Source of the DNA: Rossellomorea aquimaris
Lineage (GTDB): Bacteria > Bacillota > Bacilli > Bacillales > Bacillaceae_B
Assembly (NCBI RefSeq): GCF_020172085.1
Contig: NZ_JAIVAT010000003.1
Location: 1,550,001 to 1,614,000, forward strand
DNA length: 64,000 nucleotides
Reading direction: 5' to 3'
Part shown: piece after piece, positions 29,855 through 39,067 of the stretch
How positions within the stretch are numbered: position 1 is the first letter of the stretch
How the letters are laid out: the number at the start of each line of letters is the position of its first letter
The notes under the pieces: model-generated
Told to the model about the DNA's origin: nothing
Databases searched by the model: none
What the model saw: only the letters and a program-made list of their open reading frames with translations
Program-made: the position numbers and the translations under genes

Positions 29855-31303
29855 CTATGAATTTACAGATCTCATTTTCAGTGATTGGTTCCTTACTGGT
29901 CTGTATTTTATTACTTGTACAATAAACCAAGTCAAAACCGCCAACCATATGATTGATCCAAGCACCATCGAAATGGAATAGGAAAGGCCAAATCCCTCTG
30001 GGGCATAAAAAATGTATGAGCTTACCACCCCTGTCATAAATAAAGCTGGCACACTGCATATCCAGTGAAACCTTGCTTTTTGTAATAAATATATGGCAGC
30101 CGTCCATAACATGACTGTCGCAACTACCTGATTCGACCAGCCGACATATCTCCAAAGAAAAGTATAATCGATTTGAGTCAAGAGGAATGTAGGGACTGCT
30201 ACTGGAACAACCAGGAGCAACGGCAACCACTTTCCTTCTACATCTTTCTTTGTTAAGTCAGTTAATAAATCAGCAAGCATCATTCGAGAGGACCTGAGAG
30301 CAGTATCCCCCGTCGTCACTGGCAGTATGATGACACCAAGAATTGCCAGCACCCCACCGAGCGTCCCTAAGGTCGTTTTACTTATTTCATTGACTACTCC
30401 TGCAGGTCCTCCCGAAGCCAATGCTTCTTGAAGCCCGCCAGTTCCATTGAAGAATGCCATACCCGCAGCAGCCCAGATCAAAGCGATGATCCCTTCAGCA
30501 ACCATGGCTCCATAAAATACTTTACGCCCTTCGCTTTCTCTTTTAAGCGTCCTTGCCAAAATCGGGCTTTGTGTGGAATGGAATCCGGAAATGGCACCAC
30601 AGGAAACTGTAACCATTAATAGCGGCCATAAAGGCAGTTCAGAAGGGTGCAGGTTTTTAAATGTTAGATTCGGTACAGGATGTTCAAAGAAGAATAAACC
30701 GATTCCGATTGCTACTGCCATGAAAATTAGGATTGCTCCAAAGACCGGATAAATCTTACCGATAATTTTGTTAATCGGCAATACGGTTGCAATCAGAAAA
30801 TATGTAAAGATCAGGACCAGGCAGGTCATAAAATTCAGCGGAGTGACTTCTGCCATAAGTTGTGCGGGTCCCGAAGTGAATGCAGCTGCTACTAGAATCA
30901 TCAATACAATGGACAAGATGTTCATAAGAGATTGAGCAGACTTACCTAAATATTTCCCTACAATGAATGGAAACTGTGCCCCATTATGTCTGAGAGAAAG
31001 CATCCCTGAGAAATAATCATGTACAGCACCAGCGAACAATGTACCTATAACAATCCACAGAAAGGCTACAGGTCCATATAATGCACCTAGAATTGCACCG
31101 AAGATCGGACCTAACCCCGCAATGTTCAAGAGTTGAACCAAACTTGCTTTCCACCAACTCATCGGCATATAATCCAAGCCATCCTTTTTAGAATATGCAG
31201 GTGTTAAATTGGAATCATCAACACCGAAAATCTTTTCTACCACCTTTGAATAAATGAAATAACCAATTACCAGTATACAGATGGATGCAAGAAATGTGAG
31301 CAT
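29855..31303 (-). CDS. CstA-family carbon starvation / pyruvate transporter
   Basis: Membrane protein of 482 aa with many helices. The CstA signature is at the N-terminus: DYMPMSWWKASLVQLLNIAGLGPIFG, followed by AGAVHDYFSGMLSLRHNGAQFP. These proteins import pyruvate or peptides under carbon limitation. This one is of the shorter Gram-positive type; E. coli CstA is about 700 aa. The start is placed at ATG 31303 after GGGAGGA; the GTG one codon earlier is also possible. It ends close to its terminator and shares no operon with its neighbours. Confidence 0.86.
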   Translation of the reverse strand: MLTFLASICILVIGYFIYSKVVEKIFGVDDSNLTPAYSKKDGLDYMPMSWWKASLVQLLNIAGLGPIFGAILGALYGPVAFLWIVIGTLFAGAVHDYFSGMLSLRHNGAQFPFIVGKYLGKSAQSLMNILSIVLMILVAAAFTSGPAQLMAEVTPLNFMTCLVLIFTYFLIATVLPINKIIGKIYPVFGAILIFMAVAIGIGLFFFEHPVPNLTFKNLHPSELPLWPLLMVTVSCGAISGFHSTQSPILARTLKRESEGRKVFYGAMVAEGIIALIWAAAGMAFFNGTGGLQEALASGGPAGVVNEISKTTLGTLGGVLAILGVIILPVTTGDTALRSSRMMLADLLTDLTKKDVEGKWLPLLLVVPVAVPTFLLTQIDYTFLWRYVGWSNQVVATVMLWTAAIYLLQKARFHWICSVPALFMTGVVSSYIFYAPEGFGLSYSISMVLGSIIWLAVLTWFIVQVIKYRPVRNQSLKMRSVNS

Positions 31304-31484
31304 CACGATGTCCTCCCTTCACAAATTGAAATTACCGTTTATTCTAATACGGAAAACGACAAAAAACAACAGAATTTTCTAAAAATAAAATGATTTCAGA
31401 ATTAAAACCCACTTACACTTCTCCAAAATAAGGATGACTCCAACAATGTATGCGCATACATCACCCGGAAAATTTTTTTGTCAT

Positions 31485-31517
31485 AATAAAAAACGCACCC
31501 CTTTCAGGAATGCGTTT
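31485..31517 (-). terminator. Terminator of ankyrin-repeat gene
   Basis: AAACGCA (31491-31497) pairs with TGCGTTT (31511-31517), followed by T-rich minus-strand sequence. Confidence 0.7.
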
Positions 31518-31532
31518 CATTCACATTCAGTA

Positions 31533-32051
31533 TTATTTTTTTAATTTTACAAATGCCTCATGTGCGTTTAAAAATTCTTTATTGTCTCTTTCAATGGCAA
31601 TTTCTATCGGAGATTGTGCCTTACCTGATTGCATCTCTTGCCCGTCTCCATATGCAAGAAGCAAAGACACGATTTCTGCACTGCCGTCGAAAGCTGCAAT
31701 ATGTAGTGGTGTGTGTCCCGATGAATCAAGCTGATTTACATTTGCACCCTGATCTAGCAAGAACTCCACTAGTTCTTTCGAAGCTTTGCCGGCAATTCCT
31801 GCATGTAAAGCTGTGTTCGATGGAATATAGGATACGTTAGAATTGGAAACGGAATTGATATCTGCCCCAAAATTAAGGAGAAGCTTGACAATTTCAAAAC
31901 GGTCAAAATGCGCAGCCACCCCAAGTGCTGTTAAACCCTGATCATTATTTGCATTACAAAGATTTGTATCATTTCTTAACGTCTGTTCTACTCTTGTTTT
32001 ATTGCCCGCTTCGATTGCTTCAAAAAACTCTTGTACGGTGATAGATATCAT
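31533..32051 (-). CDS. Ankyrin-repeat protein
   Basis: A 172-residue cytoplasmic protein made of about four ankyrin repeats. Repeat landmarks are GLTALGVAAHFDRFEIVKLLL, NTALHAGIAGKASKELVEFLL and GHTPLHIAAFDGSAEIVSLLL, each with the TALH/TPLH turn. Such proteins bind partner proteins; the partner is unknown. AAAGAGGTGG precedes the ATG. It is a single-gene unit with its own terminator. Confidence 0.88.
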   Translation of the reverse strand: MISITVQEFFEAIEAGNKTRVEQTLRNDTNLCNANNDQGLTALGVAAHFDRFEIVKLLLNFGADINSVSNSNVSYIPSNTALHAGIAGKASKELVEFLLDQGANVNQLDSSGHTPLHIAAFDGSAEIVSLLLAYGDGQEMQSGKAQSPIEIAIERDNKEFLNAHEAFVKLKK

Positions 32052-32102
32052 TATTCCACCTCTTTTTAAATAATTATAAATATTCTACCAATTTTACTGA
32101 CT

Positions 32103-32140
32103 AAAAGATAGGGGTGACCACCAATATTGGCAATCACCCC
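32103..32140 (-). terminator. topB terminator
   Basis: GGGGTGA (32111-32117) pairs with TCACCCC (32134-32140). An internal CCAATATTGG palindrome lies in the loop, and minus-strand TATCTTTT follows. Confidence 0.65.
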
Positions 32141-32145
32141 ATTTG

Positions 32146-34314
32146 TTACTTATCCAGTTTTAATTTAGCCAATGCATCAGCTAAAGCGGTATTGACAGGC
32201 TCATCCTGTTGCTGTGTTTTTAAGTATTTATTTACATCCCTTTTTGTTGCTTTGCTATTCTTTTCTTTCTTTTTTCGATCATTAAATGTGGAGAGCTTCT
32301 CTCTATGTCCGCATACACAGGTGAACATCTGTCCTTCCCCTTCTCCCCTCAAGTCCAGACGTTTGTGGCAATTAGGGCAGCGGGCATTTGTTTTTTTACT
32401 GATATTTTTACGATGTCCGCATTCCCGGTCTTGGCAGACAAGTTTCTTTCCGTGCTTATTTTTGATTTCAAGCATCAAATTGCCACAGTCAGGGCACTTT
32501 GTCCCTGTAAGATTATCATGGGAGAATTTCTTTGTAGAGTTCTTGATTTCACTGACGGATTTCTTCGTATAATCCTTAATCTCTTTCAGGAATTCCTGTT
32601 TCTTAAGAGTTCCCTTTGCAATCCTTTCAAGCTTCTGCTCCCATTCTGCAGTCAAAGTAGGCGACCTGAGTTCGAGGGGTGCCAGTTCCAATAGTTGCTT
32701 TCCTTTTGACGTAATGAGAATTTCTTTCCCTTTAGGCTCTATGACACCTGAATTGAAGAGTTTTTCAATGATATCGGCTCTCGTGGCAACGGTGCCGAGT
32801 CCCCCTGCCTCATGGATCGTGGCAATCAGGTCTTTATTACTTTCTTTCATGAACTTCTTTGGGTTCTCCATCGCGGATAATAAAGTACCTTCATTAAACC
32901 TACCTGGAGGGTTCGTCTGCCCTTCTGTTTCTTTAACAGAGCGGACAGAATAGGTACCTCCTTCTTCCATTTTCAATAGTAATTGATCGTTTTCAGAGTC
33001 AAAATCATAGATTTCTTTCCAGCCGGGATCAACGATTCTTTTCCCTTTTGTCTGGAATGATTCTGAACCCATCTTTGCTCCTACTGTCGTTTGTTCGTAT
33101 TGATAAGGAGGAAGGAATACGGCAATGAAACGCTTGACGATTAGATCATATATTTTTCTTTCCTTATCCTGTAACCGCTGAAGGGAAGGTGTTTCTTCAG
33201 TGGGGATAATGGCATGATGATCCGTCACCTTTTGATCATCAACATATGCTTTGGACAGATGCACTCGCCCCTGCAATGCCATATGTACCAATTTACGGTA
33301 TGGTTGTATGTTCACAGCTTCCAATCTGTCCTTAAGTGTAGACACCATATCATTCGACAGATGTTTACTGTCTGTTCTCGGATAGGTTACCAATTTATGC
33401 TGCTCGTATAGCTTCTGCATAATTGAAAGTGTTTCTTTAGCAGAATAACCATAGAGTTTATGTGCATCTCTTTGCAGTTCAGTCAAATCATAAAGGGACG
33501 GTGCAAAATTTTTCTTCAGTGCTTTCTTGACTGATTGAACGGTCAATTCGTATTGCCCTTTGATTGATTTCATCACAGAGGTTATTTCTTCTTTTGAAAA
33601 CGTTTTTGTATCATGATTCTTATTGTTCGTCCATACAAAGGTTCCTCTGTCTGTCACAGCCTGTATCCCATAATAAGATTGCGGTTTGAAATTCTTAATT
33701 TCTTCCTCCCTCTGAGCAATGATGCTTAGAGTCGGGGTTTGTACACGTCCGCATGACAATTGTGCGTTATGCTTGGTTGTCAACGCTCTCGTAGCATTCA
33801 TCCCTACATACCAGTCGGCTTCAGATCTTGCCTGTGCTGCCGCATATAAGTTTTCGTAACTCTTTGCATCTTGGAGCTTGCGGAATCCGTCCTTGATAGC
33901 TTTGTCGGTTACAGAGGAAATCCATAAACGTTTTAGCGGTTTGTTCACACGCGCTTTCTCTATGATCCAGCGGGCAACTAGCTCACCTTCACGCCCGGCA
34001 TCGGTGGCGATAACTATTTCTTTAACATCCGATCGATTCATTTGTGCTTTAACGGCGCTGAATTGTTTTCCCGTCTTCTTGATCACTACCAGATTAAGTG
34101 ACGATGGAAGCATGGGTAAATCTTCAAGCTTCCATGATTTATATCGGTCATCATAGCTTTCAGGCTCTGCCAGGGTCACCAGGTGTCCAAGTGCCCATGT
34201 GACAATATAGTCGTTCCCTTCTAAGAATCCATTTCCCTTTTTCGCACATTGAAGTACTCTTGCAATATCTCTGCCTACAGAAGGTTTCTCTGCCAGGACC
34301 AAAGTCTTTTTCAT
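32146..34314 (-). CDS. topB: DNA topoisomerase III
   Basis: Type IA topoisomerase that decatenates and relaxes DNA by cutting one strand. The Toprim domain starts LVLAEKPSVGRDIA and contains ATDAGREGELVAR. The active-site tyrosine is in LVTYPRTDSKHLS. The C-terminus has two zinc-ribbon-like modules (CPDCGNLM...CQDRECGH and CPNCHKRL...CVCGH) followed by a Lys-rich tail. The length of 722 aa matches B. subtilis TopB. GAAAGGA precedes the ATG. Confidence 0.95.
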   Translation of the reverse strand: MKKTLVLAEKPSVGRDIARVLQCAKKGNGFLEGNDYIVTWALGHLVTLAEPESYDDRYKSWKLEDLPMLPSSLNLVVIKKTGKQFSAVKAQMNRSDVKEIVIATDAGREGELVARWIIEKARVNKPLKRLWISSVTDKAIKDGFRKLQDAKSYENLYAAAQARSEADWYVGMNATRALTTKHNAQLSCGRVQTPTLSIIAQREEEIKNFKPQSYYGIQAVTDRGTFVWTNNKNHDTKTFSKEEITSVMKSIKGQYELTVQSVKKALKKNFAPSLYDLTELQRDAHKLYGYSAKETLSIMQKLYEQHKLVTYPRTDSKHLSNDMVSTLKDRLEAVNIQPYRKLVHMALQGRVHLSKAYVDDQKVTDHHAIIPTEETPSLQRLQDKERKIYDLIVKRFIAVFLPPYQYEQTTVGAKMGSESFQTKGKRIVDPGWKEIYDFDSENDQLLLKMEEGGTYSVRSVKETEGQTNPPGRFNEGTLLSAMENPKKFMKESNKDLIATIHEAGGLGTVATRADIIEKLFNSGVIEPKGKEILITSKGKQLLELAPLELRSPTLTAEWEQKLERIAKGTLKKQEFLKEIKDYTKKSVSEIKNSTKKFSHDNLTGTKCPDCGNLMLEIKNKHGKKLVCQDRECGHRKNISKKTNARCPNCHKRLDLRGEGEGQMFTCVCGHREKLSTFNDRKKKEKNSKATKRDVNKYLKTQQQDEPVNTALADALAKLKLDK

Positions 34315-34642
34315 GTAAAAAATCCTTTCATTACGGGGTGTTTATTTTCTATATCTTTTCTATTTTAACATACAATAAAAAGACTAGGGCATTTTGGTTC
34401 TCGGCACATGACCGGCCATTGAGTTGAAACGCTTCCTATTGTTTGATCATCATGGTCATGGCAGCTGTAGGTGATCAAGTTTAAGTCTTTCATCGAAAAA
34501 AAAACCAATCATCATGTTCTCGACGACTGGTTTTTTGCATAAAAAGAGAGCATCTGGACAGATGCCCGTTGTTTGGTTATCCCATCCTGCAGTTTTATAG
34601 CTAAGAAGAAAAACTAGGAAGAGGCCGTCTTCCTAGTAAACG
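34315..34642. other. Intergenic region topB-cotE
   Basis: Contains two tandem hairpins: the cotE terminator at 34608-34637 and a second, bidirectional-looking A/T-flanked hairpin at about 34497-34537 (AAAACCA/TGGTTTT arms). A short GCATCT/AGATGC hairpin lies between. The topB promoter must lie at the left end. No gene was recognised. Confidence 0.5.
34608..34637 (-). terminator. cotE terminator
   Basis: The perfect 10-bp stem ACTAGGAAGA/TCTTCCTAGT (34613-34637) is followed by TTTTTCTTCTT on the minus strand. Confidence 0.88.
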
Positions 34643-35179
34643 TTATTCTTCGTCGCCTTCTAAGAAGTCTGGATCTAACTCTTCAAATTCTTCATCATCC
34701 AAGTCGCAATCCCAATCTTCATCGTCGCAGCCTTCTGGATTCACAAGGACACATACTTTCGTTTCTCCGATAACTTCTACCAGGAATTCACGTTCTACGT
34801 GAACGATGATTTTGTTACCGTTTGGTGAAATGACCGCTTCGCAGCAATTAGGCTGTTGCAGTACTCGAGCACACACTTCAATGTCATCTAAGCAATCGGG
34901 ATCACGGTATTTTAGTTTAATGCAGTCTGTATATTCTACTCTCTCCGTTACAACCGATGTCTTCGTGTTGTCACTGTGGGAGTACCATACGTTGATATCA
35001 TATGATCCGTGAACTTCGACTTTCTTGCCGACTTTGTGTGCTTCATACTGATGATTGATGATCCAGCAGCCTAAAATGCTCGATGGATTATGCGGCGGGC
35101 AAATCGTATGATGAGACTGTGTAAATTTACGTCCCTTCGCTACGACCGCTTTCGTAATAATCTCTCTATATTCTGCCAT
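34643..35179 (-). CDS. cotE: Outer spore coat morphogenetic protein CotE
   Basis: CotE directs assembly of the outer coat and, in exosporium-forming species, attachment of the exosporium. The start at ATG 35179 ([12 protein letters not shown]...) follows GAGGAGGTT by eight bases; an upstream ATG overlaps the Shine-Dalgarno. The 178-aa length is close to the B. subtilis 181. Family landmarks are [17 protein letters not shown] near residue 30 and a strongly acidic C-terminus ([19 protein letters not shown]) thought to be surface exposed. It lies downstream of miaB-ricA, as in B. subtilis. Here mutS-mutL are displaced by about 20 kb. Confidence 0.95.
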   Translation of the reverse strand: MAEYREIITKAVVAKGRKFTQSHHTICPPHNPSSILGCWIINHQYEAHKVGKKVEVHGSYDINVWYSHSDNTKTSVVTERVEYTDCIKLKYRDPDCLDDIEVCARVLQQPNCCEAVISPNGNKIIVHVEREFLVEVIGETKVCVLVNPEGCDDEDWDCDLDDEEFEELDPDFLEGDEE

Positions 35180-35409
35180 TCGAGCGAACCTCCTCATTCA
35201 TTTTCAATTCATCTTATGCGACTATCTAGGTGTTTGTGCGAGTAAATTTTATTACATAATGGGATTGTTGCGAGATAATGTATTGTATGCGAATACCCAT
35301 TGAATGTTCCGGAATGGACTACACAGCAATATAGAAAAATGGTAAGCTAAACTGAGAAAGTTCATGCCTGTTCAGGGTATGTATTCATTTCATTGAGGAG
35401 GTAACACGT

Positions 35410-35637
35410 ATGGCCAAAAGTAAGGCAAAGAAGAAAAGAGACCATCATCTCCGGAATACCGGCCAAAATGTCACGATGCGGAGGGGGATCGATCCTGATT
35501 TTTGTATGATGGTGCGTACAACGAAAACCAAAAAGGAAGCATTGGCTAAAAAAGAAACCAAACATAAAAAACGATCTTTGCAAGAAAAGGATATTCCTTT
35601 AAGCAAAGATCGTTTTTTATTTCTATGTCTCCCTTAG
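35410..35637 (+). CDS. Small Lys-rich protein (75 aa) with terminator inside its 3' end
   Basis: A very basic 75-residue protein starting MAKSKAKKKRDHHLRN after GAGGAGGTAAC, an excellent initiation site. I do not recognise a function; basic small proteins like this often bind nucleic acid or ribosomes. The last 25 codons coincide with a perfect 16-bp hairpin terminator (35566-35618). Either the C-terminus is encoded by the terminator or the functional protein ends earlier than shown. It is convergent with ricA. Confidence 0.65.
   Translation: MAKSKAKKKRDHHLRNTGQNVTMRRGIDPDFCMMVRTTKTKKEALAKKETKHKKRSLQEKDIPLSKDRFLFLCLP
35564..35620. terminator. Bidirectional terminator overlapping a coding end
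   Basis: A perfect 16-bp stem (35566-35581 and 35603-35618) is flanked by A6 and T6, so it works in both directions for the convergent small gene and ricA. Confidence 0.88.
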
Positions 35638-35672
35638 GAATTCATTCCATTATAAAATGAATAGCCCATGGA

Positions 35673-36104
35673 TTAGGAGCAGCTTCCAGGAGCAGAGTTT
35701 TTCACATTTGACCCCGTCTCACCGCGGAGCAGGTCTCCTCCTGTTGACTCGATGATATGATCAGTCACGTTATTCGATATGACCGAAGCGACAATTTGCA
35801 GTAAATCATTCACATCTGTCTGTGATTCCTTAAATTGTTGGACCACTGGAATTTCATCAATTTCCTTTTCCAGGTTTTCAATTTTGGCTTCAACCATTTT
35901 TAGAGCTTCTATCTTCCCGTAGTGTTGGAAGTTAACAGCTTGTTTTTGTAAACTCTTAATACTTGCGATCATTTCCCGGACCTTTTGATTTTCGTGAATT
36001 TGTGCTTCCGCACGCTTAAAGAAATCCACTTCCTCTGTTTCTGCAATCATGGTTGCAAGCTCTTCTGCACGCTTCATAATATCGTCTTTTGTATACTTTG
36101 CCAT
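35673..36104 (-). CDS. ricA: RicA (YmcA), RicAFT complex subunit
   Basis: A 143-residue helical protein starting MAKYTKDDIMKRAEELA. RicA works with RicF and RicT in the complex that helps RNase Y mature mRNAs and is needed for sporulation, competence and biofilm formation; the complex binds Fe-S clusters. The middle part is coiled and Lys/Glu rich (VNFQHYGKIEAL...). A Cys is present near the C-terminus (APGSCS). It begins one base after the miaB stop, so the two are coupled, as ymcB-ymcA are in B. subtilis. Confidence 0.92.
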   Translation of the reverse strand: MAKYTKDDIMKRAEELATMIAETEEVDFFKRAEAQIHENQKVREMIASIKSLQKQAVNFQHYGKIEALKMVEAKIENLEKEIDEIPVVQQFKESQTDVNDLLQIVASVISNNVTDHIIESTGGDLLRGETGSNVKNSAPGSCS

Positions 36105-36105
36105 A

Positions 36106-37671
36106 TTATTTCACCTCTACCGCTTCTTGAAATTCTGTTCCGATTTGGCCTTCCTCGATCATTTCCCCATCCAATGACCAGGACTTGGCATCTGTGATCT
36201 TGACTTTCACTATCTTCCCAATGGCTGTTTTAGGAGCCTTGAAGTTTACAAGCTTACTGCGTCTCGTATAGCCGGCAAGAATCTCAGGGTTCTTCTTGCT
36301 TTCCCCGTCTACTAGCACTTCAACGATTTGACCGGTATACTTCTTCATTGCTTCAGCAGAATATTCTTTCACCACTTGATTCAAGCGCTGTAGCCTCTCT
36401 TTTTTCACTTCCATCGGCACATTATCATTCATCTTCGCTGCAGGAGTACCTTCACGAGGAGAGTAAATGTATGTGTAGGCTGATTCAAAGCCCACTTTCC
36501 TGTATAACGAAAGTGTTTCTTCAAATTGCTCATCGGTTTCATTTGGATACCCGACAATGATGTCTGTTGTAAGGGCTACATCAGGCATGGCCGTCTTAAT
36601 CTTTCTCACTAACTCTAAGAACTGTTCGCGGGAATATTTACGCGCCATAATTTTCAGGACGTCTGTTGAACCGGATTGAACCGGTAGGTGAATATGCTCA
36701 ACCAGATTTCCCTTTTTGGCAAGTACTTCGATCAAATGATCGTCGAAATCCCTTGGATGACTCGTCGTGAATCGGATACGTGGAATATCCACTTTACGGA
36801 GATCATCCATCAGGTCTCCCAGGCCATATTCGAGGTCTTCGATATCTTTGCCGTATGCGTTAACATTTTGCCCCAAGAGAGTGATTTCTTGATATCCTTG
36901 TGCAGCCAGGTGACGGACTTCTTGAATGATCTCTTCAGGACGACGGCTTCTCTCTTTACCTCGTGTATAAGGAACGATACAGTATGTACAGAACTTATCA
37001 CAGCCGTACATAATGTTGACCCATGCTTTGATGTTGCCACGGCGGACCTTTGGAAGGTTCTCAATGACGTCCCCTTCTTTCGACCACACTTCAACAACCA
37101 TTGCCTTAGACATATACGCATCAGATAGGATCTTTGGAAGGCGATGGATATTATGGGTTCCAAAAATCATATCCACCTGCTGGTAGGTTTTCAGAATCTT
37201 ATTCACTACAGACTCTTCCTGGGACATACATCCGCAAACTCCGATTAAAAGCTCAGGCTTTTCCCGCTTCAAATGTTTCAGATGTCCTAACTCCCCGAAC
37301 ACCTTATTTTCAGCGTTTTCGCGTATGGCACATGTATTCAAAAGAATGACATCTGCATCATCCGTTGAATTCGTAGGTTCATAGCCGAGTGCCATGAAGA
37401 TTCCTGCCATCACTTCGGTATCATGTTCATTCATTTGGCAGCCATAGGTACGGATATAAAATTTCTTTCCTTCCCCCAGCCCCCTAAATTGATCATCAAT
37501 TGTAAAGTCATTATGATATTTGATTTCTTCTTTCCCACGCTTTTTCGCATCTTTTAATGACGGCGGGTTATAGACACTTTCAAAGTACTTGCTGTAATCC
37601 TTTTCGGATTTTTGGTCCGCTGGTGATACAGACTTCGATTGTTGTCCATGTTTTCGTTGCTCTTCGTTCAT
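36106..37671 (-). CDS. miaB: tRNA-2-methylthio-N6-dimethylallyladenosine synthase MiaB
   Basis: Radical-SAM methylthiotransferase that converts i6A37 (made by MiaA) to ms2i6A37. The N-terminal MTTase domain has Cys in [19 protein letters not shown] and GVCGCMSQE, which bind the auxiliary cluster. The radical-[18 protein letters not shown] follows, and a TRAM domain is at the C-terminus ([11 protein letters not shown]...). ATG 37671 (MNEEQRKHG) follows AAAGGGGA; the longer upstream frame lacks an initiation site. The length of 521 aa fits Bacillus MiaB with its N-terminal extension. Confidence 0.95.
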   Translation of the reverse strand: MNEEQRKHGQQSKSVSPADQKSEKDYSKYFESVYNPPSLKDAKKRGKEEIKYHNDFTIDDQFRGLGEGKKFYIRTYGCQMNEHDTEVMAGIFMALGYEPTNSTDDADVILLNTCAIRENAENKVFGELGHLKHLKREKPELLIGVCGCMSQEESVVNKILKTYQQVDMIFGTHNIHRLPKILSDAYMSKAMVVEVWSKEGDVIENLPKVRRGNIKAWVNIMYGCDKFCTYCIVPYTRGKERSRRPEEIIQEVRHLAAQGYQEITLLGQNVNAYGKDIEDLEYGLGDLMDDLRKVDIPRIRFTTSHPRDFDDHLIEVLAKKGNLVEHIHLPVQSGSTDVLKIMARKYSREQFLELVRKIKTAMPDVALTTDIIVGYPNETDEQFEETLSLYRKVGFESAYTYIYSPREGTPAAKMNDNVPMEVKKERLQRLNQVVKEYSAEAMKKYTGQIVEVLVDGESKKNPEILAGYTRRSKLVNFKAPKTAIGKIVKVKITDAKSWSLDGEMIEEGQIGTEFQEAVEVK

Positions 37672-38055
37672 GAAAAATCCCCTTTCTACCACTATAACCA
37701 AACCGTTTTCTTCTATATATAAAGCCGGCCGAATTAACAGGATATACATTGTTGCACATTACTATAGTATAAAGGTTTTCACCCCTACATACAATAGAGG
37801 TGCTTAAGTGTTGAAAAATGTTTCAATTCCATCTCAGCTAGTAAAACTGCAGTAAAGTGATAGTTTCTTTACATTTATGTTCTCCTTCGAGCCCCAAAGG
37901 TAAACACCTCCCTCTCTCGGCTCAATTCTCAAGACCAAACAACTATCAATTATGTACCTGGAATCTATTTTTATCTTTTTAGGCTAGAGGCTCAATCGAA
38001 TATTCCCTTATGAACGTATGATAATTAGTAGTAAATTGTAAAGGAGTGTTAAATA
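37672..38055. other. Divergent promoter region miaB / cotZ-like gene
   Basis: A 384-bp gap. The left part must hold the miaB promoter on the minus strand. The right part leads into the coat gene, with a near match to a sigma-K -10 (CGTATGATA, one mismatch to CATANNNTA) about 30 bp upstream. No further gene was recognised. Confidence 0.45.
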
Positions 38056-38631
38056 ATGAGTTATAGTCAGAAAGAAAAGTCCCAGGACACCTATTACCAT
38101 GAGGATTATAAAAACCATAAATGCAGTGAATCTCGTCCCAGCCATTATGAAAATTGTGTCGGAGACGTTTTAGAAGCAATCCTTGAAGCCCAGGAAAAAG
38201 TAAAGAAAGACCATGGATGCAATTCATCCTGCAAAAAATCCATAGAGGATTTACTATGCGAAAAAAAGAAACACAAAAAGAATACCATTCCCTTTATTTT
38301 ATATTGTGGATGCGATCCATTCAAAGGAACTGGTGTTACCGCCTATCATTGTCATACAAAGAAGAAAAAGACATTGAAATGCATTGAAACCTACCTTTTC
38401 AAAATAATAGACATTGATCATAAATGTGCGACTCTGGAATTATTGACATTTAAATCCGAACATCATAAGGGTGATTCTCACTCTCAAAATGACAGTAAAT
38501 GTTCACTCACTTCACCTTGTAAACAAATTGACCACAAATGCGTGGATGACTTGATGGAAACAGGGATTTGTATAACTGTAGATTTGTCTTGTTTCTGTGC
38601 AATTACCTGCTTGCCTGCCGTTCATTTATAA
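38056..38631 (+). CDS. CotZ/CotY/ExsY-family cysteine-rich spore coat or exosporium protein
   Basis: A 191-residue Cys/His/Lys-rich protein. The family landmarks are ENCVGDVLEAILEAQEKV (about 32-49), CNSSCKKSIEDLL (about 55-67), TIPFILYCGCDPFKGTG and the C-terminal GICITVDLSCFCAITCLPAV. In B. cereus-group species ExsY and CotY self-assemble through disulfides into the exosporium basal layer; in B. subtilis CotZ belongs to the crust. AAAGGAGTG precedes the ATG. A bidirectional terminator follows. A His/Asp-rich insertion near residue 135-160 is unlike the short loops I know. Which of the paralogous names applies cannot be settled here. Confidence 0.88.
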   Translation: MSYSQKEKSQDTYYHEDYKNHKCSESRPSHYENCVGDVLEAILEAQEKVKKDHGCNSSCKKSIEDLLCEKKKHKKNTIPFILYCGCDPFKGTGVTAYHCHTKKKKTLKCIETYLFKIIDIDHKCATLELLTFKSEHHKGDSHSQNDSKCSLTSPCKQIDHKCVDDLMETGICITVDLSCFCAITCLPAVHL

Positions 38632-38640
38632 CACACACTC

Positions 38641-38676
38641 GAAAAAAAAAGGTGAACGAGAGTCGTTCACCTTTTT
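38641..38676. terminator. Bidirectional terminator after cotZ-like gene
   Basis: The perfect 12-bp stem AAAGGTGAACGA/TCGTTCACCTTT has a 3-base loop and A/T runs on both sides, between convergent genes. Confidence 0.88.
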
Positions 38677-39062
38677 CATCCTCCAAAAGCTTCAAGCAAA
38701 TCGTCTATTTCTTTCAATCCAACGGGGGAATGTTCTTGTTCCTTTCGGCTTACGATGGTACCTTCAGGCAAGCTCTTCGGGGAATTATATCCATTTTGAA
38801 GAAGTAATCTTTTTAAATCTAATAGTTCTTCTAGTATGGTATCATCTGGTGTCATGTTAAGTTGAACAGGCTTAGAATGGTGCAAGTAATCATGCAGAGC
38901 AGAAAAAACAAGATGCATTAACGTATTGTTTCTTGAATGATAGGCAATTTGCTCTTGAATCTTAGAGGTGATGGCTTCTTCCTCCCCAGTTTTAACATTT
39001 ATGAAATGTTCGGGGATCGTAAGAATCGTGTCCTGAAAGTAATCCGAGTATTTCTTAGACAT
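38676..39062 (-). CDS. Small partner protein of ParM-like actin (possible ParR-like adaptor)
   Basis: A 128-residue protein starting MSKKYSDYFQDT. ATG 39062 follows AAGGGTGA, which overlaps the stop of the upstream actin-like gene, so the two are translationally coupled. The middle is helical (EEEAITSKIQEQIAYH, DDTILEELLDLKRLLL), and the last residues GLKEIDDLLEAFGG form a short amphipathic tail. In ParMRC plasmid systems the gene after parM is parR, whose C-terminal helix binds the filament. Position and tail fit, but I see no convincing DNA-binding ribbon-helix-helix. Confidence 0.6.
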   Translation of the reverse strand: MSKKYSDYFQDTILTIPEHFINVKTGEEEAITSKIQEQIAYHSRNNTLMHLVFSALHDYLHHSKPVQLNMTPDDTILEELLDLKRLLLQNGYNSPKSLPEGTIVSRKEQEHSPVGLKEIDDLLEAFGG

Positions 39063-39067
39063 GCCCA

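Noticed and set aside
29754..29981. 75-aa plus-strand frame across the cstA terminator
   Set aside because: Includes the terminator hairpin and is antisense to cstA.
35362..35583. 73-aa minus-strand frame opposite the small Lys-rich gene
   Set aside because: The plus-strand gene has an ideal initiation site; the antisense frame has none.
37979..38227. 82-aa minus-strand frame opposite the cotZ-like gene
   Set aside because: Antisense shadow of a recognised coat gene; no ribosome-binding site.
38568..38860. Two plus-strand frames overlapping the cotZ-like end and the ParM partner
   Set aside because: They run through the strong bidirectional terminator and opposite to a coupled gene.
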